A DNA stretch of 64,000 bases, from positions 1 to 64,000 of the forward strand of contig JAHHSQ010000002.1 of the NCBI GenBank assembly GCA_020025135.1, written 5' to 3'. Positions 56,640-64,000 of this stretch are shown piece after piece (the stretch's first letter is position 1; each line of letters begins with the position of its first letter). Source of the DNA: Pectinatus sp. (GTDB lineage Bacteria; Bacillota; Negativicutes; Selenomonadales; Selenomonadaceae). The notes beneath the pieces were generated by a model, which did not search any database, was not told the origin of the DNA, and saw only the letters and a program-made list of their open reading frames with translations. Position numbers and translations under genes: made by a program.

Positions 56640-56754
56640 TGATCACCGTTGTTTGTCGCAAATATGAACAACAATTCCTTTCTGATTTTTTACTTTTTAA
56701 ATGATACAATTGCTATACATAATCACAAAATCGATTATATCTTAGCAATATATA

Positions 56755-56886
56755 TTGACATACTCCCCAAGGCTAAAGCTGAGGGATTCTGGGATATTAG
56801 CGAACCTTGCCTACTGAAATAGCAGGTCTTACGAGTTCTCTCCACAATGGACAATGCCCTGCCCATTTTTATGATTAGATTTGTAT
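56755..56886 (-). repeat. Structured repeat copy 4, next to tnpA
   Basis: 132 bp, minus strand, preceded by TTAC (56890-56887) and ending TCAA at 56755. Its hairpin has two changes (CAGCTTTAGCCT instead of CGGCTTTAGCCG) that weaken pairing. It lies 115 bp downstream of an intact IS200-type tnpA in the same orientation. It could be the right end of that element or an independent non-autonomous copy. Confidence 0.83.
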
Positions 56887-57000
56887 GTAAGAAAATAATT
56901 ACAATATACCAACATTTATATGCTATTCTATTTTAACAGTATTTGACTATTTGAACAATAATATTTTATTTTTATCATATTTATAACAGGATAAATATTT

Positions 57001-57411
57001 TCAAATTATTTTCTCCGTCACTCCCTGACTTTCTATATAATCTGAAACCACTGCGTTTGGAATTTCTCCCGCAGTCAAAAGGCAAAAACTCTTTGACCAA
57101 AACATTTCACGCCAAAGCTCTTTTTTTATCTGCGGAAATTCTTTTTTTATCCGACGCGAGCTAGCCGACTTATACGCATTAATGAACTTAGTCAACTCTG
57201 TCCGTGGATGTGTTTTAAAAACAATATGTAAATGGTCTTCCGCATATGTCCACTGTACCAAAGTGATATGATAGGTTGCACCAATACGTACAAACATCTT
57301 TCTAGCAAAATCAGATATAGTATCGTCGAATATCTTTCTTCTGTATTTAATAACCAAAATTAAGTGATAGTGCAAATGAAAAACGGAATGAAGATTATTG
57401 TCTAAAAACAT
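57001..57411 (-). mobile_element. tnpA: IS200/IS605 family transposase TnpA (Y1 HUH)
   Basis: 136 aa, full length for TnpA. It begins with FHLHYHLILVIKYRRK; the HUH metal motif is H60-L-H62 in EDHLHIVFKTHP; the catalytic Tyr is Y125 in VSDYIESQG. It cuts and joins single-stranded DNA at hairpin ends. AAGGTG precedes the ATG. The element boundaries are not certain: no second open frame (tnpB) accompanies it, and a left-end hairpin (AACCA/TGGTT around 57437-57466) is only tentative. The gene looks intact, so it could move the 132-bp repeats in trans. Confidence 0.92.
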
Positions 57412-57864
57412 ATTTTCACCTTTTAAAATACATTACAACCAATTATAATCGCACTAAAATGGTTTATTAAATAGAGATAATCTTTCTAATACTGATTAAT
57501 ACATATAGCTAAATAATGCTACTACAATCGGCTTTCACTTTTTACGACTGATTATAATACAAAACAGAGAAAAAAACAACTATTTTCCTATTTCCCAGCT
57601 TCTAGTTTTCCCATAATATACTGACTTAACGTGCCAAATTTTCTTTGTATTTTAGATGATTTTGTTATACAATTACTTCTGATTAATAATAAAAATTTAT
57701 CATATATAACTCCTTCTCAAAATATTTATTGTTTTCTAAATTTGAGTAATAAGCTATATCTTAATGTGATAAAGGATATTAACATACCTCCTTTTGTAAA
57801 AAATTATTTTTCTTATATCTAATAAATTAGAAGGTTCTTCCATCACAAAGAAAGGAATTTTTTT
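57412..57864. other. AT-rich non-coding stretch upstream of tnpA and amidase
   Basis: 453 bp of very AT-rich DNA between divergent genes. A TATAAT near 57551 and an AAAGGAA ribosome site before the amidase ATG are the only signals seen. Short frames here have low-complexity composition and are not supported. Confidence 0.5.
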
Positions 57865-59010
57865 ATGTCTATTCGTCCTTCCCTCTCTCATACCTTTTTT
57901 CTCTTCCTCTTTTGCCTGTGTTGCCTTAGCCAATTTTCTTGTATTCAAGCTGCACCAGTGCAACAAAGCGCCCCAGCTACCATAAATGCCATCCGTTATA
58001 ACACCGATGCAAAAAAAACCCGCATTGTTTTTGATTTCGGTCAAGAAGTTGATTACAGGGTATTTGCTCTATCTCAACCCAACCGCATTGTCATTGATAT
58101 AAAAGGGGCTACTTTAAATACAAAAACAAAACGCGATTATCAATTTGATAAAGCTTATCTCCAAAAAATGCGCCTTGGACAATTTGACCCCAATACCGTC
58201 CGTGTTGTATTAGTGAGCAATGCACTACGCAGTCAATATGACGTCTTTTCTCTCCCAGGGAAAAATTCTTACCGCCTCGTCATCGATTTTTACAACAATC
58301 AAATACCATCTCCATCGGTAACTGTGCCGAAAATTACGCCCAAGCCATCATTACCAATAACGCCACCGGTAAAGCCAAATATAACCTCCCCTACTCCTTC
58401 TCCCTCCAAGAGTGAAGCAGCTAACTCTAATCCCCTTGCTGGTAAAATTATTGCCATTGACCCAGGACACGGTGGCAATGATTCTGGAGCCTTAGGGCCT
58501 AACAATGGGGAAGAAAAACTGGCAACTTTAGGTATTTCACTAAAATTGCGTACCATGTTAGAAAAAGCTGGTGCTAAAGTAATAATGACGCGTACCACAG
58601 ATACGTCGGTCGCTTCTCCTGATGCTACCGACGTAGAAGAATTACAAGCTCGTTGTGACATTGCCGACAAGGCCCATGCGGATATTTTTATTAGCATTCA
58701 TAATGACTCCTTTATCGATGAAGATGCTGATGGCACATCTACCTATTACTATGTGGATGGTAGCAACCAAAGTAAAGCCTTGGCCAATGATATTCGAGAA
58801 ACATTAGTAGCGACCATCAATCGCCCTGATAGAGGCACACGTAGTTGCAATTTTTACGTTTTAAAACATACTAATATGCCAGCTACATTGGTAGAAGCTG
58901 CCTTTATTTCTAATCCGATTGAAGAAAAACTGTTGATGTCTCCCGATGGACAAGAACAAGTAGCTAAGGGTATCTTTTTAGGCATCAAAAAATATTTTTC
59001 ACAAAATTAA
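57865..59010 (+). CDS. N-acetylmuramoyl-L-alanine amidase with AMIN domain
   Basis: 381 aa. Signal peptide (FFLFLFCLCCLSQFSCIQA), an AMIN domain (about residues 40-145) for cell-wall targeting, a Pro/Ser-rich linker, and a C-terminal Amidase_3 domain (about 190-380). Zinc ligands are in IAIDPGHGGNDSGA, an early Glu (NNGEEKLATLGI) and SIHNDSF; the catalytic Glu is in LVEAAFISNPIEEKLL. It is AmiC-like and cleaves stem peptides from glycan in the periplasm. A shared terminator follows at 59009. Confidence 0.92.
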   Translation: MSIRPSLSHTFFLFLFCLCCLSQFSCIQAAPVQQSAPATINAIRYNTDAKKTRIVFDFGQEVDYRVFALSQPNRIVIDIKGATLNTKTKRDYQFDKAYLQKMRLGQFDPNTVRVVLVSNALRSQYDVFSLPGKNSYRLVIDFYNNQIPSPSVTVPKITPKPSLPITPPVKPNITSPTPSPSKSEAANSNPLAGKIIAIDPGHGGNDSGALGPNNGEEKLATLGISLKLRTMLEKAGAKVIMTRTTDTSVASPDATDVEELQARCDIADKAHADIFISIHNDSFIDEDADGTSTYYYVDGSNQSKALANDIRETLVATINRPDRGTRSCNFYVLKHTNMPATLVEAAFISNPIEEKLLMSPDGQEQVAKGIFLGIKKYFSQN

Positions 59011-59049
59011 AGACTAACCACCCGCACAATGCTGGGTGGTTAGTCTTTT
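59009..59049. terminator. Bidirectional terminator between amidase gene and hisA
   Basis: 15-bp stem AAAGACTAACCACCC / GGGTGGTTAGTCTTT with a 10-nt loop and T tail; it lies 2 bp from the hisA stop. Confidence 0.9.
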
Positions 59050-59050
59050 C

Positions 59051-60231
59051 TTATTCATCCAATAATTTTTGAGCTTCTCGTAAATCAATTGCTCCAGTAT
59101 AAAGCGCCTTTCCACTGTATCATGAGGAATATCCTTCCTCTACCTTGTTCACACCAGGACGCAACTCCTAGTGTAGTTCTAAACTAAACTTCTTCCATTT
59201 TCATGGAAGCACAGACTATATCTTATCCTACAGCTTGACCTGTTTAGGCCTGTCCATATCCCCAGCCTACCGCTTGCTAGGTACTCCCCTCAAGAGGGAT
59301 AGTCGTTGAGCTTTCTCTTCTTCAGAGCTTAGTTGCTGATTGCCCATTTAAAAAACACTTAGGATTTAACCATATGCCATGTCGTCAATTTTTTCTATTT
59401 TCATCACCATCACGAAGCATTTTTTCAACTGTGCGTTGTGGTTTAACGACCTTTAGGGATTTCCAGCAGTTAAAACAGTATGGGATGACTTCTCGTCACC
59501 ACTATGTACTTATTACTAAATACACTGACTGTCTAGTTCAAAACCCTATAAATAGGGCTATCGCTTTCAATCAAAGCGCCACAAATACCATCTTTTTCAT
59601 GTTCTTGTAAAACCTTTAGTTCATCTAAGGAAGAGAGTCCACCAGCTACAATCAACTGCATTCCAGTATGTTGGGCTAAGACGGTTGCTTCCTTTATATT
59701 AAGCCCTAATAAAGTGCCATCTCGCACTATATCCGTGTATAAAACAGTTTGAACACCTAAATTTCGCACGTGCTTAATGAGGTCAATGGCAGAAATATTC
59801 GTCTTCATTTCCCATCCGTCTATAGCTGCTACTCCATCTTTGACATCTACTGCCACAATAATTTTACCTGAATATTTTTGACAAGCAGCCGAAATAACGT
59901 CTGGTTTATGCACAGCCGTAGAACCCATGACGACAAAATCAACACCTAGTCCCAATAGTTCGTCAATCTGTTCCATACTGTGCACTCCACCCCCAAATTG
60001 GATAGGAACATCAATTTCTGAAATGATTTGCTTTAAAAGATTCTTGTTATACGACTTGTTCTTAGTAGTGCCATCTAAATCTACAATGTGCAATCGCTTA
60101 GCCCCTTCACTACACCAATGTTTTATGAAGGCCAACGGATTAGTAGATAAGACTGTTTCCTTGGAAAAGTCACCTCTAAATAAACAAATACACTGTCCAT
60201 GATGCAGATAAATAGCCGGTATTAACCACAT
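59051..60231 (-). CDS. hisA: HisA-like isomerase with D8Y change, interrupted by a group I intron
   Basis: Exon 1 (60231-59570) encodes residues 1-220 and exon 2 (59114-59051) the last 20. Joining at AT|T gives GALIGKALYTGAIDL, the HisA consensus, and 241 aa. Other HisA features: FRGDF, LHIVDLDGT, IQFGGGV, FVVMGSTA, VAVDVKDGVAAIDGW (second catalytic Asp), DGTLLGLN and IVAGGLSSL. The first catalytic Asp, normally in PAIDL, is Tyr8 (PAIYLHHG). The enzyme normally isomerises ProFAR in histidine synthesis; with D8Y it may be impaired or have another role. No other his gene is near; it sits at the end of the lpt-associated operon. Confidence 0.85.
59115..59569 (-). ncRNA. Group I intron in hisA
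   Basis: 455 nt, minus strand, no endonuclease gene. P: AACTGCTGGAAATCCCTAAA. Q: GGGCAATCAGCAACTAAGCT. R: GCTCAACGACTATCCC (P7 strand 59304-59300 region). S: ATAAGATATAGTCTGTGC (TAGTC at 59218-59214). The exon end UUGAU pairs with GUCAG inside the intron with U-G at the cut site, and the intron ends in G. The element sits directly after TTGAT. It is very close to the pth intron: both share ATATGGTTAAA, CCTAAGT and the long Q-R block. Confidence 0.93.
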
Positions 60232-60255
60232 GAAAATCCCTCACAATTCTCTAAT

Positions 60256-60789
60256 TTAATTTTCTCTATCTGCCATCTGTAATAGATACAAAAAATCATT
60301 TCTTTTTTGAGTACGCTGACAATTGTGATGTGCAGCTATTATATACGCGAAGCGCTTGGCCCCTTGTGCGCAAAGGCGCTTCGCTCCAATTAGAGCATGA
60401 TATCGATAAACATAAAGGGCATGGCATCTATTTTTCCAAAAACCACCTTGCCCTTTCCGAGCCAGCCTTTTAATTAAACTAGCCGGAAGCAAGACCGCTA
60501 AGACCTTATCGCCAATCGTCACTTCACCGGCAAGACGCCCAATATCGTGCAAAAGGCCCAATTTAAGCAAAATACGCTGACTAGCCTTGCCATAGTGTTT
60601 TTCCCTAGCTAACCGCTCGGCAGTTTTGGCTACCCGATAGGCGTGATATTGGTCAAAAATAGCCATACCATAAAATAATTTTCTTTCTGAAATGGACAGA
60701 TACTGGGCGACAAAATCTCGTTCATTCTGCGATAAATTAGCTGTAACAGCACAGTAAAACTGTTCTATTCTTTTGAAAAAAAACAACAT
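60256..60789 (-). CDS. HD-domain phosphohydrolase-like protein
   Basis: 177 aa, soluble. HD residues are visible in QYHAYRVAKTAERL (first His), LLKLGLLHDIGRLAGE (HD pair), a middle ALYVYRYHALIGAKRL, and YIIAAHHNCQ. The layout resembles HDIG/HDOD-type hydrolases that act on nucleotides or phosphate esters; the substrate is unknown. The gene lies between the YqgF-like gene (25 bp upstream) and hisA (24 bp downstream). Confidence 0.82.
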   Translation of the reverse strand: MLFFFKRIEQFYCAVTANLSQNERDFVAQYLSISERKLFYGMAIFDQYHAYRVAKTAERLAREKHYGKASQRILLKLGLLHDIGRLAGEVTIGDKVLAVLLPASLIKRLARKGQGGFWKNRCHALYVYRYHALIGAKRLCAQGAKRFAYIIAAHHNCQRTQKRNDFLYLLQMADREN

Positions 60790-60813
60790 CGTTTTTCCCC
60801 ACCAATTAATGAT

Positions 60814-61227
60814 TCATTTTAATTTATCTAGATAACGATAGGCGATAGCTACCGCAGCAAAATCATCTACTGGACCGGGGGGGACTAAAAATCCCTGCGG
60901 TACAAATTTTCTCCATCCCCGAGGTGGACAAAAGCGCCAATATAATTTCCGTGCCATATCCGTAGTCCGGTACTCGTTCACCACAACTAAGGATAGCATT
61001 GGAAATTCGGTTTTCAAAAGCGCCGCCGTCTTAGCACTTGTTGTCCCATTGCCAAGAAGAACTTTTGCTATATGAAACTGAGCTAACCATTCTCGTACTG
61101 TGTCTATTAAAGAAGCTCTCGTGACAATCACTCGAATTAAGATTTTCCTATTATTTCCCACAACGGCCAGGCCACATTTATCTGAACCAGGGTCAATTGC
61201 TAAATAATTTTTATCTTTTGGCACCAT
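60814..61227 (-). CDS. YqgF/RuvX-like RNase H-fold protein
   Basis: 137 aa. The N-terminal YLAIDPGSDKCGLAVV is the first catalytic Asp motif of the YqgF/RuvC-like fold; VLLGNGTTSAKTAALL and VVVNEYRTTDMARKLYW carry the Glu; the C-terminal VDDFAAVAIAYRYL the last Asp. Genuine YqgF trims pre-16S rRNA, but this family member is a separate group found beside DUF3084 genes, so the substrate is uncertain. It overlaps the DUF3084 gene by 17 bp. Confidence 0.8.
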   Translation of the reverse strand: MVPKDKNYLAIDPGSDKCGLAVVGNNRKILIRVIVTRASLIDTVREWLAQFHIAKVLLGNGTTSAKTAALLKTEFPMLSLVVVNEYRTTDMARKLYWRFCPPRGWRKFVPQGFLVPPGPVDDFAAVAIAYRYLDKLK

Positions 61228-62392
61228 TATTCATTACTCTCTCTACTTTTAACAATAAATGCAGAGGACCCAATACATATGTATTGCCACGTGAATATGC
61301 CGACAGTTCTATGTCCCCCTTCATAGGCGTGATATCGTCAATGACATTGTAAAGTTGTTCCATGTTAATAACGCCAATAGAACCATGCAACGGGTCTGGC
61401 AAAATGCCTTTTTCCGAAGCACTAATATTGACATCACGCAGAAAAAAGAACATCGCCTGTTGCGCTGATTGACGCGTACCATTGAGGACAAATTTATCGC
61501 GCCTAATTAATTCCCCAGTACTATAAATTAATTTATTGGGGAAAAGCTGAACACTAGTAATAATTGGTTCCCCCTGCACAATATTTGCAGCAGCTACCAA
61601 ACGAATGGCCATAGAATGACCATTTGCCAATTTTTGCAAAGTATCCTCATATTCTAACGGATACATATAAATGCCAGAATGAGCCGTAATATAACGACCA
61701 AGTCGTTCTGCAACCTTGGTATTGGCAATAACAATGACCTTTTTTAATTCTGTCTCTGCTGCTGTTCGATTGTGTACTGCCGGCAACGTGGTCGAATAAA
61801 TCAATTCTCCAGCTTGATATACAATTCTTTTACTACTCAAATCTACATTGCGTTGCAATAAATTTTCATTTTCGGTATGCAGTCTATCATTTTGTAAAAC
61901 TAATTTTTTATTTGTATCCTGAAAGAGCAAATTATCTTGATGTAATTTGCCATTTTCTTGCTCTAAAGTAGCATTATCTGCCAATAATTTTTTCTGATGC
62001 TCTTGCAAAGCCCTAGTATCAGATTCCGCTTTTTTCAGTTTTTGCAAATTTTCTTTTAATTTTTGTTGCATGTCTTTTTGTTCAGATTTAGCTTTCTGCA
62101 AGGCACTTTTCGCTAAATTTAAACTGCGTTGACTATCCTGAATTTGAGTCTGCAATTTTTCCATGCCAAAAAGTGCTGTACGCACATTCTGTGAACTGAT
62201 GGACATGACAGCTAATGTACTAGTTGTAATAGCTATGCCAGTTACAATTGTCACAAATACGGAAGTATGGCGAGGGCGCATACCAAAAAGCGTCAAACGC
62301 TTTTTCCCTACCTTACTTCCCAATCTATCACCAATAAAAGCGATTAGTCCACCAATTACAATTAAAACTACAACAAGGACCACGCCATACAT
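61211..62392 (-). CDS. DUF3084 membrane-anchored coiled-coil protein
   Basis: 393 aa. Two N-terminal membrane helices (VVLVVVLIVIGGLIAFIGDRLG and TSVFVTIVTGIAITTSTLAVMS) separate a short loop with GSKVGKKRLTLFGMRPRHTS. A long coiled coil (about residues 75-170, rich in Gln/Lys/Leu heptads) is followed by a compact domain containing AGELIYSTTLPAVHN, FPNKLIYSTGELIRRD and SVQLFPN. The function of DUF3084 is unknown. Its fixed place after the LPS export permease suggests an envelope role. Confidence 0.85.
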   Translation of the reverse strand: MYGVVLVVVLIVIGGLIAFIGDRLGSKVGKKRLTLFGMRPRHTSVFVTIVTGIAITTSTLAVMSISSQNVRTALFGMEKLQTQIQDSQRSLNLAKSALQKAKSEQKDMQQKLKENLQKLKKAESDTRALQEHQKKLLADNATLEQENGKLHQDNLLFQDTNKKLVLQNDRLHTENENLLQRNVDLSSKRIVYQAGELIYSTTLPAVHNRTAAETELKKVIVIANTKVAERLGRYITAHSGIYMYPLEYEDTLQKLANGHSMAIRLVAAANIVQGEPIITSVQLFPNKLIYSTGELIRRDKFVLNGTRQSAQQAMFFFLRDVNISASEKGILPDPLHGSIGVINMEQLYNVIDDITPMKGDIELSAYSRGNTYVLGPLHLLLKVERVMNNGAKR

Positions 62393-62421
62393 ATCTATAT
62401 TTCCCTTCTATGTTCATTTTA

Positions 62422-63504
62422 TCAAGAGGCAGCTTTTTTGATGAGATAAATGCCAATAATTCCGCCAATCAAATTCGGTAACCAAACAGCGAACATAGGT
62501 GGTACTCCTATTCTGCCAATGACATCCGCTATCGTCATAAAAGCATAATATATAAAGATGATAATAATACTGAGACCAAAACCAATAGAAGAACTATTAC
62601 GATTGGGTTGTACTCCCAATGGAGCACCAATCATCGCAAAGACCAAACTAGCCACTGGAATTGAAATACGCTGATACAGTTCTACTTGTAATTCCGTAGT
62701 ATCAACGCTTTGACTTTTCATGATTTTAATTTGATGTTTCAATTCCCGCATCGTCATCTCTTCTGGTTTTTTCTGTTCCCGCAAAATTGTCTGCGGGTTT
62801 TCTTCTATCGGTAATTTTTGTACGTTGAAATTCATGGTATTGGACATTTCATTATGAGCAATCGTATAAATTATGCCGTTGTGCAAAATCCATTCTCCAC
62901 TCTGCCAGTTGGCATATTCCGCATTTTCTACATGTACCAATTTCCCATCAGCAAAATCCTGCATGGTAATACCTTCCATGTGATTGTTTTCTGCATTAAA
63001 ACGACGCGCATAAATCAAGCGTTTAATCTTACCATCTTGAATATCCTTAATGATGATGTGATTGCGAGAAGTCAAGGCCTTATTATGCTCAATTTCATAG
63101 TGCACGACATCAGCATAGGCCTGATTTGACCATGGAACAACATATTCATTAAACGCTATAGACAGTATAGATACACAAACTCCCACAGCTAAAACTGGCG
63201 TAATAATGCGATAAAAACTAATGCCACATGATTTCATGGCAATAATTTCACTCGCCCCAGACATTTTACCAAATACCAATAGCGAAGCTAATAACATGGA
63301 CATGGGAAAACACCACAGCATGATAGCCGGTAAACTATAAATGAGCAGGCGCAATACTGCCGAAAAAGATGCCCCATATTGGGTTACATATTGTGCTATT
63401 CTAAATAACGTCCCCGAGCCTAAAAATACAGCGGCAAAAGCACAGACGCCAAAAAGAAATGACCACAGCACTTCTTTTAAAATATATCGATCTAAAATAC
63501 GCAT
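62422..63504 (-). CDS. LptF/LptG family lipopolysaccharide export permease
   Basis: 360 aa. Three N-terminal and three C-terminal membrane helices flank a periplasmic beta-jellyroll (about residues 130-270). It begins ILDRYILKEVLWSFLFGV, with the coupling-helix segment SEIIAMKSCGISFYRIITPVL. Together with LptB it extracts lipopolysaccharide from the inner membrane. One permease gene is seen here, so a homodimer or a distant partner is possible. It starts 11 bp after lptB. Confidence 0.93.
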   Translation of the reverse strand: MRILDRYILKEVLWSFLFGVCAFAAVFLGSGTLFRIAQYVTQYGASFSAVLRLLIYSLPAIMLWCFPMSMLLASLLVFGKMSGASEIIAMKSCGISFYRIITPVLAVGVCVSILSIAFNEYVVPWSNQAYADVVHYEIEHNKALTSRNHIIIKDIQDGKIKRLIYARRFNAENNHMEGITMQDFADGKLVHVENAEYANWQSGEWILHNGIIYTIAHNEMSNTMNFNVQKLPIEENPQTILREQKKPEEMTMRELKHQIKIMKSQSVDTTELQVELYQRISIPVASLVFAMIGAPLGVQPNRNSSSIGFGLSIIIIFIYYAFMTIADVIGRIGVPPMFAVWLPNLIGGIIGIYLIKKAAS

Positions 63505-63515
63505 CCACTCTACTC

Positions 63516-64000
63516 CTATAGTTTAAAATTATCACCCAAATAAAACTTACGAGCCATCTCATTAGCAGCAATTTCTTCACTACTACCAGAAACCAAAATT
63601 TTCCCATCACTCATAATATAGGCTCTTTCTACAATGCTCAAGGTTTCACGCACACTATGGTCAGTAATGAGAATACCCATTCCCCGTTTAGCTAAATAAG
63701 AAATTATACTCTGTATATCTGCAACTGCCAAAGGGTCAATACCAGCAAACGGTTCATCTAACAAGATAAATTTGGGCTCTAAAGCTAAACAGCGGGCAAT
63801 TTCAGCTCTTCTGCGCTCGCCACCAGACAATTGCATTCCCAATCTATTGCGCACGTGTCCAAGCCCGAACTCCTCTAAAAGGTCTTCCTTCTTTTGCTTT
63901 TGCTCTTTCTTAGACAGTTTAGTCATTTCCAAAATAGCAGCGATATTTTCGTCTACGCTCAATTTGCGAAAAATAGACGATTCTTGCGCCAAGTAACTAA
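63516..64000 (-). CDS. lptB: LPS export ABC transporter ATP-binding protein LptB (5' end outside window)
   Basis: C-terminal ~160 aa of an ABC ATPase; the Walker A region lies beyond the window edge. Visible are the Q-loop YLAQESSIFRKLSVDENI, the signature LSGGERRRAEIARCLA, Walker B FILLDEPFAGIDP and the H-loop LITDHSVRETL, closest to LptB. It powers LPS extraction through LptF/G. It heads the visible part of the operon that runs to hisA. Confidence 0.93.
   Translation of the reverse strand, partial: SYLAQESSIFRKLSVDENIAAILEMTKLSKKEQKQKKEDLLEEFGLGHVRNRLGMQLSGGERRRAEIARCLALEPKFILLDEPFAGIDPLAVADIQSIISYLAKRGMGILITDHSVRETLSIVERAYIMSDGKILVSGSSEEIAANEMARKFYLGDNFKL

Noticed and set aside
57001..57411. 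TnpA as a complete IS605 element with tnpB
   Set aside because: No tnpB frame or remnant lies next to it; only an IS200-type tnpA plus the repeat is supported, and the left end is unresolved.
57631..57822. 63-codon frame downstream of the tnpA region
   Set aside because: Low-complexity AT-rich composition, no ribosome site, no family likeness.
59374..59610. Open frame of 78 codons on the plus strand inside the hisA insert
   Set aside because: Antisense to the hisA intron and exon end; no coding evidence, and it is not a homing endonuclease.
1..64000. CRISPR arrays, tRNA or rRNA genes, prophage
   Set aside because: No regularly spaced direct repeats, cloverleaf or rRNA segments, or phage structural genes were seen.

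Overview
The window is a low-GC chromosomal segment from a diderm Firmicute, most likely a member of the Negativicutes. One end carries an lptB-lptF/G lipopolysaccharide export operon, which requires an outer membrane. The other end carries a Bacillus/Clostridium-style block, tmk-yaaR-holB-ricT-trmN-rsmI-metG-tatD-yabE-rnmV-rsmA. Phe and Gly T-box leaders also point to Firmicutes. I cannot name the species. No tRNA, rRNA or CRISPR array was found.

Layout. 1-13052 (minus strand) is the information-processing block, with a GGDEF protein inserted in it and a decayed IS605 tnpB between rsmA and rnmV. 13080-18290 holds a ygbA-like gene with an operator-like palindrome, an amino-acid-type binding lipoprotein with an exported partner, an NCS2 purine permease behind a short leader hairpin, and a cell-wall glucosaminidase behind a ~260-nt structured leader. 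18560-23283 is the ribose operon rbsKDACB. 23387-27949 is sbcDC. 28035-33480 holds cheR, a radical SAM enzyme, an exported protein, copZ and copA. 33760-39649 (plus strand) is ispE-glmU-prs-pth-ndh. 39714-48404 is pheST and glyQS, each under a T-box, with an amino acid permease after glyS. 48601-57411 holds an SGNH hydrolase, an H-NOX chemoreceptor, hsp20, galE, tcdA, an FtsZ paralogue, nhaA and an IS200-type transposase. 57865-64000 holds an AMIN/Amidase_3 amidase and the operon lptB-lptF/G-DUF3084-YqgF-like-HD-hisA.

The most unusual content is a mobile RNA layer. Three protein-coding genes, pth, sbcC and hisA, are each interrupted by a 426-554 bp group I intron with recognisable P, Q, R and S core elements and no endonuclease gene. 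Removing the inferred introns restores a full-length protein in all three cases. Pth is normally essential and its catalytic residues lie on both sides of the intron, so splicing is probably active. The same window has four copies of a 118-133 bp structured repeat resembling an IS200/IS605 right end (the region that gives rise to TnpB guide RNA), an intact tnpA and a tnpB relic. The hisA intron sits directly after TTGAT, the pentamer used by IStrons (group I intron/IS605 chimeras). I therefore suggest, as inference, that these are stripped-down IStron-type introns scattered in housekeeping genes.

Other notable points: a HisA homologue with Tyr in place of the first catalytic Asp; an FtsZ paralogue with GGGFGTG instead of GGGTGTG; and an H-NOX chemoreceptor carrying the complete W9/N74/Y140 oxygen-binding set at canonical positions.
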